64,000 bases of DNA from positions 62,001-126,000 of the forward strand of contig JAXLQJ010000006.1 in assembly GCA_046331705.1 (NCBI GenBank). The letters are read 5' to 3'. The notes under the pieces were generated by a model. That model was not told the origin of the DNA, made no database searches, and saw only the letters and a list, made by a program, of their open reading frames with translations. This DNA comes from JADJOY01 sp046331705 [NCBI: bacterium] (GTDB lineage: Bacteria; JADJOY01). Position 1 is the first letter of the stretch, and the number at the start of each line of letters is the position of its first letter. The position numbers and the translations under genes are program-made. This document shows, piece by piece, positions 53,856-62,759 of this stretch.

Positions 53856-55868
53856 TCAGCCGCCGGTCGCGCGGCGGCGGGGGCGGGCGAAGTCGAGCTC
53901 GAGCGCTTGGCCGCCGAGGGTGATGGTGGCGCGGTCGGTGCCGAAGGGCTGCACGACGTAGCGATCGTTCCAGCGGTCGTGAGGGCCGATGTCCACCGCG
54001 GTGCCGTCCACGGTCATCGGGCCGGTCCAGCCGACCTCGATGACTCCCTGGCTCGGCGACTCGTAGCGGACGGTGTCGTCGATGGCGACGCGCGCGCTCG
54101 AGATCGCGGCCACGAAGTCCCCGAAGGTACCGTTGGCCGTGGCATCGCCCAGCTCGACGATCCACACGTTCTCCTTCGCGTCGGCGATGAGCTCGAAGTC
54201 GTTCTCGGTCGACCACGCCGTGGGATGCTCGGAGTAGAGCGCCACGTAGCCGTCGCCCTTGCGGCCGATCACCCAGTGGCCCAGCTCGGCGACCTCGTCG
54301 AACGCCGCACGCCGGAAATACGCGTGCGAGTAATCGGTGAAGAGCACCTGATCGAGGATCGGGATCTTGGGGCGCCGGTACTGGATCACGCCGACGTTCC
54401 GGTGCAGCGTGGCGCGCGGCATGAAGCCACCGGTCCACGAGCCGCCTGCGTAATCGCCGCTCGATCCGCCGGGATACGTGGTGAACACGTACGCCTGGGC
54501 ATCCAGGGTTGCCTGCCAGATGTGGATCTGACCGGTCCAGTTGCCCGGCTTCCAATCCTGCGCGCCCGACAGCTGATAGTGCGGGGTGCGGTAGGTGTAG
54601 ATGTCGGCGCTCTCGAGCATGATGCCGCGGCTCATCGGTTCGAGCGCCTGCGAGACCTCTTGCAGCAGCGGGCTTCCCACGAACGGTTTCAGGAACCCGA
54701 GACCGTCCCACGGCGGGCCACCGTTCCAGAGATCGTAGGTGTCGATGAGCTGGAAGCTGCCTTCGATCACAGGCGGAGCCACGTACCCGGTGAGCCCCCA
54801 CCAGAACATCACGTCCCGCAAGTCCTCGTAGCCGATGCCGCGGCTCGGGCCCTCGTCGAGGGTGATGCTGTCGCGCTGGCGATGCTCGAACGACGCCGCC
54901 GCGTCGGCGGCGATCGCCTCCAGGATGGCCGGGGGTGCATAACGCTCGCTGGTGGCGAGCTCGGTGCCGGAGAAGTCGCCGCCGTCGAGCTCCTCGATCG
55001 AACCGGGGGCCGCGATGCCGAGCAACAGGTACGCGGCCTCGCGGGTGGAATCGTTGAGCCCACCCAAGAGCTTCGAGTCGTAGGTGCGACCGTGGGTGGA
55101 CGCGAGCAATCCGCGGTACGAGTTGCAGGCGAGGTCGAACGCGATCACGTCGAGGAGCATCGCCGCCTTGGTGGCGATGGCCTCGTCCTCGGCGAAGTCG
55201 ACCAGGTTGACGAGCGCGCCGATGTCCTCGTTCCAGTAGACGTTGGACTGCCATTCGGAGAAGCCGAAACGGCCGCGAGTGTCGAGCCAGCGGTTCAGAA
55301 GCTCTCGAGCGTGCTCGACGTGCTCGCCCCCGGTCATCCCGGAGTTGCGGAACACCTGGTCCGGCAAGAACTGGCCGGCGAGAAGCTCGGCGGCGTGGAA
55401 GAGGATCTGGTGGTTCTCGGACCACCAGACGAGATCGTCGGGGCCGGGCTCGTCGAGCCAGTACTTGAAGCCGACGAGCGCGTCGATCATCGCGGCCCGT
55501 AGCTCGTCCGGCAGCGTCGGGTTGTGACGGTCGAAGTAGAGCACCCGCAGCACCGGCGTGATGTGGAAGTCGACCGAGCCGTGTCGGGAGTTCAGCTCGT
55601 CGACGATCCCGAGCATGTCGTCGACGTGGTAGTCGCTTTGGCCCGCGTAGGCCGTGCAGGCCTGCGCGTAGATTCCGCCGTTGCTCGCGTCGGTCCGATT
55701 GAGGCAGTGCTGCAGGTACGCGGCTTGGCGCTCCCGGTAGGCCGGCGTCGGCGCGATCTCGCCGTTCGAACCATCGCCGGTCTCGCCGCCGCAGCCTGTG
55801 CCGAGCGCCAGGGCCGTGGCGCAGACGACGAGCGCCGTCGAGAGGTGTCGTCGGTCGAGGATGCTCAT
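53856..55868 (-). CDS. Large lipoprotein of unknown function (paralogue of 12858-14909)
   Basis: 670 residues. Lipoprotein signal (STALVVCATALALGTGCGG, lipobox Cys near residue 26). Shares with the 12858-14909 protein, in the same order: FKYWLDEPGPDDLVWWSENH, FGFSEWQSNVYWNED, ADIYTYRTPHYQLSGAQDWK, HIWQATL, and GHWVIGRKGDGYVALYS, plus the end GVIEVGWTGPMTVDGTAVDI. No catalytic site can be assigned; conserved Trp/Tyr/His/Glu blocks suggest carbohydrate or other polymer binding. Downstream LLM gene is 7 bases away. The start region overlaps the decayed nucleotidyltransferase remnant by four bases. Confidence 0.75.
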   Translation of the reverse strand: MSILDRRHLSTALVVCATALALGTGCGGETGDGSNGEIAPTPAYRERQAAYLQHCLNRTDASNGGIYAQACTAYAGQSDYHVDDMLGIVDELNSRHGSVDFHITPVLRVLYFDRHNPTLPDELRAAMIDALVGFKYWLDEPGPDDLVWWSENHQILFHAAELLAGQFLPDQVFRNSGMTGGEHVEHARELLNRWLDTRGRFGFSEWQSNVYWNEDIGALVNLVDFAEDEAIATKAAMLLDVIAFDLACNSYRGLLASTHGRTYDSKLLGGLNDSTREAAYLLLGIAAPGSIEELDGGDFSGTELATSERYAPPAILEAIAADAAASFEHRQRDSITLDEGPSRGIGYEDLRDVMFWWGLTGYVAPPVIEGSFQLIDTYDLWNGGPPWDGLGFLKPFVGSPLLQEVSQALEPMSRGIMLESADIYTYRTPHYQLSGAQDWKPGNWTGQIHIWQATLDAQAYVFTTYPGGSSGDYAGGSWTGGFMPRATLHRNVGVIQYRRPKIPILDQVLFTDYSHAYFRRAAFDEVAELGHWVIGRKGDGYVALYSEHPTAWSTENDFELIADAKENVWIVELGDATANGTFGDFVAAISSARVAIDDTVRYESPSQGVIEVGWTGPMTVDGTAVDIGPHDRWNDRYVVQPFGTDRATITLGGQALELDFARPRRRATGG

Positions 55869-56136
55869 CGTTTCCCTTCCTCGATCTCCGCCAGATCGCG
55901 CACGCCGCTGTCGTGACCAATCGCGCCTCGCGTGTTCGCGTCGTGGATCACGACGAGCCGCGTCGCCCCGCCCTCCGGCAACGTCACGGTCTCGGGCCCC
56001 ACACCCTGGCCGTAGTAGCCGTAGGGGTCGTGGAAGGGCGACCCAAGATCGACCGGCTCTTCACGATGACGATCTCGTCGTCGCGGGTGAGATCCGCCGC
56101 TGCCCGGATGAGATGCTCGAGCCGATCGCGCATCAT
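55865..56136 (-). pseudogene. Remnant of DUF6036-type nucleotidyltransferase
   Basis: The start MMRDRLEHLIRAAADLTRDD followed by EIVIVKSRSIL matches the N-terminus of the family (consensus ...IRAAA-IT-d-EiVviGSQaILG). The middle (normally an acidic DAD-type active-site segment) is missing, and a frame change near 56043 leads to SPFHDPYGYYGQGVGPETVT and NTRGAIG, then an aberrant end. The catalytic region is therefore deleted. The start overlaps the partner's stop (ATGA). Confidence 0.6.
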
Positions 56137-56382
56137 GGTTGAGCTCTCTCGAAGCGTTCGCGGACCTCGCGCCAGATGCGCCAGCGCTCGCGCGGGTCGA
56201 TGAAACCGGCGAATGGAGTCGCCTGGCGCAGCGCTCGCGCGCCCGGCCTCGGCACACCCGGCCTCCGCCCGCGCCAGTGCCTTCCCGATCGCCGCCGGAT
56301 CGCGTCGCCGGCGCTCGGCGACCGCGCGGTGATACGCGAGGCTGCGTTCTTCCGCGAGGGCGTGCAGGTCAGGCCGCGGCAT
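56133..56382 (-). pseudogene. Remnant of the partner gene of the DUF6036 nucleotidyltransferase
   Basis: N-terminal part MPRPDLHALAEERSLAYHRA is in one frame; the C-terminal part ALRQATPFAGFIDPRERWRI, then WREVRERFERAQP, is in another and ends with a TGA overlapping the next ATG. In intact relatives the two parts are separated by about 40-50 residues and lie in one frame, so an internal deletion with frameshift has occurred. Such pairs are common in actinobacteria and proteobacteria and look like toxin-antitoxin or abortive-infection units. Confidence 0.55.
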
Positions 56383-56569
56383 GCGCCGATGATAACGCTG
56401 CGCCAGCCATTCGCGGCGAAGCGCGTTTCACCTCGTACGCAGGCGACGCCGGCTGTGCCCTCGGTTACGCCTTGGTCTTGTACGGGGCAGCAGCGATTCC
56501 AATCGGGGATCGCGGACGTAGCCGCGCAACGGCCGGGCGGTCACGTCCTTGGGAGCGCTCGACCAGCGC

Positions 56570-56980
56570 TCAGGGGCGGGCTGTGCCCGCCGTCCCCGCT
56601 GCCGGCACCTTGATCGTGGGTGCGATCGGGCGGGCGGGTGTCGGCGTCGGGATGGGTTTGGCGGTCGGGACGCTCCCCGGAAACGGCTTGAGAATCACGA
56701 CGCAGTCGTTGGCCTTGAGGACGCTGCAGCATTCCAGTCCCTTCACGGTACCGGGAATCTTCAGGCCGTCGCGGTCGATGGTGCAGCTATCGCCATCCGC
56801 GTGGGTCCCCGCCGAGTCGACGGCCATCGCGTCCGATCCCACGAGGAGCAGCGCACCGCCGAGCAAGACTGCAGCCAGACGAGTCGCATTCCTGTGATGA
56901 GTGCCGAGCTGCGCGCTCGCATCGCGAGTCTTCAGGGGATCGAGCACGGCGACCTCCGGTGTCGGGTGAAGCACCAACAT
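56570..56980 (-). CDS. Small exported Cys-containing protein
   Basis: 136 residues. A hydrophobic export segment (ATRLAAVLLGGALLLVGSDA, residues about 32-51) with cleavage after AMA, then a short mature part with three cysteines (DSCTIDRDGL, LECCSVLKANDC) and a Pro/Thr-rich tail (PTAKPIPTPTPARPIAP). The start is uncertain: ATG 56980 or, for a shorter signal, a downstream site. Family unknown. It lies 47 bases after the end of the MopE-like gene on the same strand. Confidence 0.55.
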   Translation of the reverse strand: MLVLHPTPEVAVLDPLKTRDASAQLGTHHRNATRLAAVLLGGALLLVGSDAMAVDSAGTHADGDSCTIDRDGLKIPGTVKGLECCSVLKANDCVVILKPFPGSVPTAKPIPTPTPARPIAPTIKVPAAGTAGTARP

Positions 56981-57027
56981 ACGCCAGCGTTCGTCCGAGC
57001 CGCGAGCGGTGGCGATTGCCCGGCCGC

Positions 57028-58911
57028 TCACGGAGGCAGCACGCTCGGTGTCGCCGGATTGCAGTCGTCGTCGCGGCCGTTCCGCGGGATCTCCGGCCGG
57101 CCCGGGTTCGCGCGCGAATCCGAGTCACTGCAGTCCAGCGCGACCTTCGCACAGCTCTTCGAGGCAGGGCGGCCGTATCCGTCTCCGTCGCGGTCCTTGC
57201 AGTCGCTGGTGGCCGCGTTGCAGTCGTCGTCGCGGTTGTTGCCGGGCACTTCTTTGCGACCGGGCCAGATCAGCGGATCGAGATCGTTGCAATCGAGCTG
57301 CGGATGCGCGCATCCCGCGGAAGCCGGGCTGCCCCACCCGTCGCGGTCGATGTCCGCACACGGATCACAGGCGTCACCCACGCCGTCGCCGTCACTGTCG
57401 GTCTGATCGAAATTCGGCACGCTCGGGCAGTTGTCACACGCAGGGCCGAAGCTATCGCCATCGTCGTCGGGTCCACCGCAGCGCGCCTCGAAGGCGCCGC
57501 GGTCGCAGCGGGCAATCGTGTCGCCGTCCCCGTCGAAGGGCCGCGCCAGACCGGTTTGATCGGTGGATGGACAGAGCGCGTCGACTGCGGAGTCGATCGC
57601 CGGGCTGCCTGGCAAGAGTGTTGCGACCTGAGCGTCGCTACCGATCGCCACCAACGGCCCGACTCCCGCGTTCGCCACCGACACGAGGTCGCTCGGTTGA
57701 TCGAACAGACACGAATTCCCCGGGCTTTCGAGATTGCCGCCGCCCGAGTGAATGCGTCCCGCTTCCGCGTCGAGGCAAACTCCGGCCAGCAGCGTATTGG
57801 TGAGCGTCAGGTGAGAGGTCGGTTCATGAACCTCGACATCGCGTCCGGTGCCGAGGATCGTGACGTTGAGAAGCGCCAGTGCCCCCGGCAGCGGCGCTGG
57901 GAACCATGCTCCCAAGTAGATGGCCTGGCCGGCATAAGCACCATTCCCAGCGAAGGTGGTATTCGTGATCGTTCCTGAAGCCACGTCGAGCGCGCCGCCC
58001 TCGTCCACATCGTAGTCGCCGTTTCTGCTGAACTCCGAGTCCCGGATGGTGACGTTGCGGGCGTATGCCCCGCCTCCTCGCCATGCTTTGTTGCCGGTGA
58101 CCCGGCAGCGCGCCAATTCGAGTGAGGTGCTCGCGTAAATGCCACCGCCGGCGACCGCACGGTTGTTGTCGATCCAACTGTCGGTGAGCGCCACGACGGC
58201 GCCATCGATGCCGCCGCCTTGACCGGAGCTGTCGAACCCGATGCCGCCGTTATTGCGAGCAAGCACGTTTCGTCCGGTGATGGTACCGGCCGTCAGCCCG
58301 TGACCGTTAGGACACCAGCTGCAGCCGTCACCTTGGTTGTTGGTGACCTCCACGTCCTCCAGGTCGAGGTTCGAAGTCTCGATGCCGATCGTGTTTCCGT
58401 AGGCCTTCACCCGGGAAAGATGCAGGCTTGCTCCCCCATGAATGCCGGCCCGGCCCTTGGTGACGGCGAGATCGAAGAAGTCGGCCTCCACTCCCGACGC
58501 GACCTCGAACGCGTTGGTACGCGATGAATAATGGTCGCTGGGCTGAGCCCCTTCGAAGACAGTCTCGTCTCGCGATGCGCCCCGGATGTTCGCGGAAGCG
58601 GTGATCGCCAAGCTCATGGCCTTCACGGGAACGAAGCGTCCAGCCGGGAACGCCACATCGTCCACACCCGACCCGGCGACGCAGTTGTCGACTTGAACGT
58701 CGCCATTCGCGGCTTCTAGCGCCTCGCGCACGCTGCAATTGCCGTTGGGCGGCAGGCCGTACTCGTCGACCATCGCGTCGACGACGATGGTGGCCGCGCT
58801 GGACGGGGCCGGCGCTGCGATCCTCGTCATCGCCACGAGGGCGATCGCGGCGGCGACACGCGGCCCACTGGCAGGGGACCTGCGCTCGCGAGAGTTTCCG
58901 TGGCGGAGCAT
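57028..58911 (-). CDS. Secreted CSLREA / parallel-beta-helix / MopE-like metal-motif protein
   Basis: 627 residues. Signal peptide at residues 1-40 (AAAIALVAMTRIAAPAPSSA). Then a CSLREA-type motif (NGNCSVREALEAANGD), a right-handed beta-helix of about 300 residues (GRNVLARNNGGIGFDSSGQ, GGGIYASTSLELARC, GGGAYARNVTIRDSEFS) and a closing RCDRGAFE. The C-terminal 150 residues hold thrombospondin type 3 calcium repeats (DSDGDGVGDACDPC) and MopE-type repeats (CNDLDPLIWPGRKEVPGN, DDDCNAATSDCKDRDGDGYG, CSDSDSRANPGRPEIPRNGR). MopE in Methylococcus binds copper at the surface; here Ca2+ binding is the safest call. A double inverted repeat lies just upstream at 58929-58962. Confidence 0.85.
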   Translation of the reverse strand: MLRHGNSRERRSPASGPRVAAAIALVAMTRIAAPAPSSAATIVVDAMVDEYGLPPNGNCSVREALEAANGDVQVDNCVAGSGVDDVAFPAGRFVPVKAMSLAITASANIRGASRDETVFEGAQPSDHYSSRTNAFEVASGVEADFFDLAVTKGRAGIHGGASLHLSRVKAYGNTIGIETSNLDLEDVEVTNNQGDGCSWCPNGHGLTAGTITGRNVLARNNGGIGFDSSGQGGGIDGAVVALTDSWIDNNRAVAGGGIYASTSLELARCRVTGNKAWRGGGAYARNVTIRDSEFSRNGDYDVDEGGALDVASGTITNTTFAGNGAYAGQAIYLGAWFPAPLPGALALLNVTILGTGRDVEVHEPTSHLTLTNTLLAGVCLDAEAGRIHSGGGNLESPGNSCLFDQPSDLVSVANAGVGPLVAIGSDAQVATLLPGSPAIDSAVDALCPSTDQTGLARPFDGDGDTIARCDRGAFEARCGGPDDDGDSFGPACDNCPSVPNFDQTDSDGDGVGDACDPCADIDRDGWGSPASAGCAHPQLDCNDLDPLIWPGRKEVPGNNRDDDCNAATSDCKDRDGDGYGRPASKSCAKVALDCSDSDSRANPGRPEIPRNGRDDDCNPATPSVLPP

Positions 58912-58928
58912 GGCGGATCTCCGGATCT

Positions 58929-58962
58929 CGAATGGGGCGTGTGAACATGTTCACCCCATTCG
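58929..58962. promoter_or_regulatory. Nested inverted repeat upstream of MopE-like gene
   Basis: Outer 9-bp arms CGAATGGGG (58929-58937) and CCCCATTCG (58954-58962) enclose the perfect 14-bp palindrome GTGAACATGTTCAC (58941-58954). It lies 18 bases before the start at 58911 and 119 bases after the stop of the HzsA-like gene. Could be an operator or a terminator hairpin. Confidence 0.5.
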
Positions 58963-59080
58963 CCACGTGCGGTCTAGGCGCGCGTACATCGACTCCTGCT
59001 GAATCGCGAACGATCTCGTGAATTGGGACCGCGTACGCGTGGTCGCGCCGTGTGGATCTCGTCTCTTCCCAAGAGCGAGA

Positions 59081-61399
59081 TCAGCCGCCCACGCTCGTGC
59101 TCCAGGTGCTCGTGCCACCGCTCTCGAAATCGCCGACGAAGAGCACGGAGCCGCTCTTCCATCTCTGCAGCAGCGACTTCAGGGCCTGGGGTGAGTTGGT
59201 CGGCGCGGTATGGCCGGCCTGATCCAGTGACGATGCGCCGTGGCACGAGCCGCAGACACGGATCTCACCGGGCTGGAAGGTCACCCAATAGCGCTCGCGA
59301 ACGACCGGAACGCCCGCGGGATCGGTGAGCTGCCAGGTCATCGCGCGCCGCGCCGGAACGAACGCGGCGATCGAGCCGTCGGATTCCACGGCGACGCTCG
59401 CGACCGGACCGGTGTGGCTCGCGTTGGATGCTTGCGACCAGGTGTCGTGCAGCGCCCGCGCCAGCACCCGCCTTCCGGCCTGGGGCGTGGTGCTCGCGTT
59501 GGTGCCCGTGGTGCCGCGCACCAGGTCGCCCTGGAAGATCTGCAGGAACGCGATGTCGTAGATCTTCCCGCCCTTGCCGATCGTCTGCGCGCCGCCGCCG
59601 GGGACCCGCAGATTGAAAGGCTGCTGTAGGTCGAAGTCGTCGCGCGTGGTGGCGTTGCGGACCACGGCGAGCGCCAGGTCGTGGCTCACGAGGTAGTTGG
59701 TCAGCTCTTGCTCGGTGACGCCGGCGGCAGCGAGCATCGCTTGCTCGGGTGCGGCGAGGGCGGGAGGCGTGCGGCTCGGGGGAGTGCGCACGCGTAGCTC
59801 CACGGGATTGAGCTCCCAGAGCGTGCCGTTGAACGAGACCAGGTTGTCGGGGTCCCAATAGCTGAGCTGCTTGGTGATCCCCGACGTGAGCGTGGTGCCC
59901 GCCACCTGGTAGCCATTGGCGCCGGCGGTGAGCGTCTTGAGGCGGAACTCGTAGCTCGAGGCGAGCGGTCCGCCGGAACCCGATTCCGTGCTGGTGTCGT
60001 CGGTGTGTACCACGACGACGGTACCGTTCGTGAGCGGCGTGGGCTCGCGATAGTGCCCCGAGTGGTTGGCGGTGGCGGTGCTGCCGGCGGTGTCGCGGTG
60101 GGTCACGTAGGTCACCGCCATGTGATCGGCATCCGTCGACGGCGGAGCGTCCATCGACACCACCTGTCCCGAGGCATGGGTGTAGAACTCGGGTGCGTCG
60201 ACGCCGTAGTAGCGGCCCGGTGTGGTCGGGTCTTCCTCGATCTGGAAGAAGTTGTCGATGCGGCGTGGGTTGAAGCGTGTGTACTGGCCGTAGAACTCCT
60301 CGACGTTGGGGTCGTCGTCGATGGAAGCGGGGATGTAGCCGTGCAGCTCGTGGCGCCCGATGTGGTTCAACGTCTCGCCGCCCGTGCCGTTCTCTTCGAT
60401 GGTCCACGGGAAGAAGTGGTTGAACGAGTGCCCCACGAGGTTCGTGCCCGCGAGCAGGTCGCCGCGACAGGAACGCGGCTCCGGGAAGACCTCGCTCAGC
60501 ACGCCCGTGGTGACGTGCGCCTGCGGTGATTCCGATTCGAAGTCGATCGAACCGTAATCGCCGCCCGAGTCGCAGTTCTGGCCGGTGCCGGCGTTCTCGT
60601 CGGCGTCGGCGAGCTGGTCGCGCTGGAGGTGATCCCATTGCGTGAAGACCACGCGTCCGAAGCTGTCGATGGTGGGCGTGAAATCTCCCGAGGGCGCGTG
60701 GTTCAAGAGCTGGAGGTCACCGCTCGTGGGATCGAGGCGCCACAGCCCGCTCACCACGTACGCGCGCTCGTACTCGTCGCGCTGCGGATAGAGGTGCGCG
60801 AAACCGGCGCGCGGTCGATCGCTGGTGAAGAGGATCCTGTCGTCGGTGCCGTAGATCGGGCTCACGTTGTTCGCGTTCGCGGGCTGGTTCGGCACCTTGG
60901 TGATGACCGGCGTCTCGGCGGCGCCGAGCCCGGTGATCTCGTACATCTGCCAATAGTAGGTCTCGTACTCGTAGCGCTGGCCGGCGCCGCCCACGACCAT
61001 GCTGAAGAGCGCCTTGGTGCCGGACCAGTGCGGCGAAGGGTCGCGCACAGCGATGGCGGTGTTGCCCTGGAAGCCGCTCGCCACGCCGTAGCCCGCGGCG
61101 AGGGTGAGGTTCTTGAGCGTGCCGTCGCCGTAGCGAATCCACAGGTCGCCGCCGCGGCCGACCGATTGGAGGCTGGCGAGGTGGTTGCCGAAGGTCGACC
61201 CGATGGTGGTGAAGTCGGCGCGGATCGGCACCTGGGTGACGAAGAGGATCGGGTTGGGCAGCACCAGCGGTGCCTGCGGGGCGAGTGGCTGCTCGGCGGC
61301 GGCGCGCGCGTTCGAGGCGACCAGGACGGCGGTCAGCGTCACAAGGACTGCCCACCGCGCGAGTCGCGTGAATCGCACGTCCGTGTTCGCTCGCGTCAC
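59081..61399 (-). CDS. HzsA-like secreted haem protein with DFESG-type C-terminal motif
   Basis: 772 residues. Signal peptide at residues 1-34 (RWAVLVTLTAVLVASNARA). A propeller-like body (DRILFTSDRPRAGFAHLYPQ, RVVFTQWDHLQRDQL) is followed by the region YWVTFQPGEIRVCGSCHGAS, one CxxCH haem site in the context typical of proteins annotated as hydrazine synthase alpha-subunit (HzsA)-like. True hydrazine synthesis is not implied; this family is broad. The end GDFESGGTSTWS matches the C-terminal motif of the protein at 19938. Export to the cell surface or outside is likely. Confidence 0.85.
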   Translation of the reverse strand: MTRANTDVRFTRLARWAVLVTLTAVLVASNARAAAEQPLAPQAPLVLPNPILFVTQVPIRADFTTIGSTFGNHLASLQSVGRGGDLWIRYGDGTLKNLTLAAGYGVASGFQGNTAIAVRDPSPHWSGTKALFSMVVGGAGQRYEYETYYWQMYEITGLGAAETPVITKVPNQPANANNVSPIYGTDDRILFTSDRPRAGFAHLYPQRDEYERAYVVSGLWRLDPTSGDLQLLNHAPSGDFTPTIDSFGRVVFTQWDHLQRDQLADADENAGTGQNCDSGGDYGSIDFESESPQAHVTTGVLSEVFPEPRSCRGDLLAGTNLVGHSFNHFFPWTIEENGTGGETLNHIGRHELHGYIPASIDDDPNVEEFYGQYTRFNPRRIDNFFQIEEDPTTPGRYYGVDAPEFYTHASGQVVSMDAPPSTDADHMAVTYVTHRDTAGSTATANHSGHYREPTPLTNGTVVVVHTDDTSTESGSGGPLASSYEFRLKTLTAGANGYQVAGTTLTSGITKQLSYWDPDNLVSFNGTLWELNPVELRVRTPPSRTPPALAAPEQAMLAAAGVTEQELTNYLVSHDLALAVVRNATTRDDFDLQQPFNLRVPGGGAQTIGKGGKIYDIAFLQIFQGDLVRGTTGTNASTTPQAGRRVLARALHDTWSQASNASHTGPVASVAVESDGSIAAFVPARRAMTWQLTDPAGVPVVRERYWVTFQPGEIRVCGSCHGASSLDQAGHTAPTNSPQALKSLLQRWKSGSVLFVGDFESGGTSTWSTSVGG

Positions 61400-61685
61400 G
61401 TTTCACCCTCCACTGGTGGCTTCCCCCCGGGGCGCCATCCGCTGGCGGCGAGCGATGCACGCAATTGTCGAGCCCGACCGCGAATTGTCACGGTCGCGGA
61501 CGAATCGCCTGTCGCGCCGCGGACATTCCTTTCCGCCATCGCGGCGGATGCGGCGCAAGACGCGCGCTTTTCGTCACTTCCCGTGTCAGAGCGTCGGGCG
61601 TGCGCGGAGCGGGGGTGCGCCTCCCGAGTGATGGGGCTCGCGGTGTGGTGGGCGCTCGCGGGTCACGCCATCGCGTGCCCGAGCG

Positions 61686-62759
61686 TCAACCGAGCTTGTC
61701 GATGCGGCGAAGCTGGATGGCGCGGTCGGCCATCTGGGCGAGCATGCGCACCAGGTGGATCATCATCGCGAAGCGCTCGTCCTTCGAGAACCCGGTGACG
61801 TAGCGCTTGTAGATCTGCTGGAGCACCACGGCCATCTTGAAGAGGCCGAACACGAAGTAGTAGAGCGGATCGTCGACCGGCCGTCCGCTCGCCTGCGCGT
61901 AGCGCTCGACCACGCCCACGCGGTCGAGGCCGCCCTCGAGGAGTGTGGGCCCGAAGGCCGCCATCTGCAGCGGCTCGGGATCGTCGCGATCCACCCATAG
62001 GCTCAGGCTCGTGCCGAGGTCCATCCACGGGTCGCCGATGGTGGCCATCTCCCAGTCGAGGACGGCGACGATGCGCGTGACGTCGGCGGGGTCGAGGACG
62101 ACGTTGTCGTACTTGTAGTCGTTGTGGATCAGCGCCGCGCCGGATTCGGGCGGCATGCGCTCGGCGAGCCACGCGGCCGCGCGCTCGATCTCCGGGATGT
62201 CGTCGGTCCGGGAGTTGGCGTAGCGCTCGGTCCAGCCCTTCACTTGCCGTCCGACGTAGCCCGCCGGCTTGCCGAGGCTGGCGAGACCGGTGGCGTCCAG
62301 GCTCACGCCGTGAATGGCGGCGAGGTTGTCGACCAGCGCCTCGGACATTCGCCGTGCCTGGTCCGGCGCGATGGCGAGATCGCCGGCGGTGCGATTGCGC
62401 AGGATCACGCCGCGCACCCGCTCCATCACGTAGAAGGGCGCCCCCATCACCGCGCGGTCCTCGCAGTAGAGCAGCGGGCGCGGCACCTTCGGATACTCGC
62501 GGATCAGGCCCGAGAGGATGCGGTACTCGCGGCCCATGTCGTGAGCCGTCTTGATCTCCGGGCCGAAGGGCGGACGCCTGAGCACCAGCTCACGCTCGCC
62601 GATGCGCAGCGCGTAGGTCAGGTTCGAGTGGCCGCCGGGAAATTGCTCGATGGTGAGCGCGCCGCCGAGCTCGGGCAGCGCCGTGCGCAGGTATGCCTCG
62701 AGCTTGGCGGCGTCGAGCTCCTCGCCTTTGCGGACGGGCCTCGTTCCGTCGACGTTCAT
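61686..62759 (-). CDS. Phosphotransferase (APH-type kinase, ACAD10/11 N-domain-like)
   Basis: 357 residues of the aminoglycoside-phosphotransferase fold. FPGGHSNLTYALRIGERELV, catalytic loop ALIHNDYKYDNVVLDP (Brenner motif HxDxxxxN variant, H-N-D-Y-K-Y-D-N) and metal-binding DWEMATIGDPWMDLG. This subgroup matches the kinase part of eukaryotic ACAD10/11 and the LvaA-type 4-hydroxyacyl-CoA kinase. ATG overlaps the stop of the acyl-CoA dehydrogenase gene (ATGA), so the two enzymes are coupled. Last gene on this strand before a 286-base gap. Confidence 0.9.
   Translation of the reverse strand: MNVDGTRPVRKGEELDAAKLEAYLRTALPELGGALTIEQFPGGHSNLTYALRIGERELVLRRPPFGPEIKTAHDMGREYRILSGLIREYPKVPRPLLYCEDRAVMGAPFYVMERVRGVILRNRTAGDLAIAPDQARRMSEALVDNLAAIHGVSLDATGLASLGKPAGYVGRQVKGWTERYANSRTDDIPEIERAAAWLAERMPPESGAALIHNDYKYDNVVLDPADVTRIVAVLDWEMATIGDPWMDLGTSLSLWVDRDDPEPLQMAAFGPTLLEGGLDRVGVVERYAQASGRPVDDPLYYFVFGLFKMAVVLQQIYKRYVTGFSKDERFAMMIHLVRMLAQMADRAIQLRRIDKLG

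Noticed and set aside
53679-55502. 607-codon plus-strand frame opposite the second lipoprotein
   Set aside because: Shadow of the paralogous lipoprotein; no ribosome-binding site or recognisable domain.
59081-61399. Hydrazine synthase subunit (anammox)
   Set aside because: Resembles HzsA only as a broad family; no HzsB/C genes or anammox context, and a single CxxCH site is seen.
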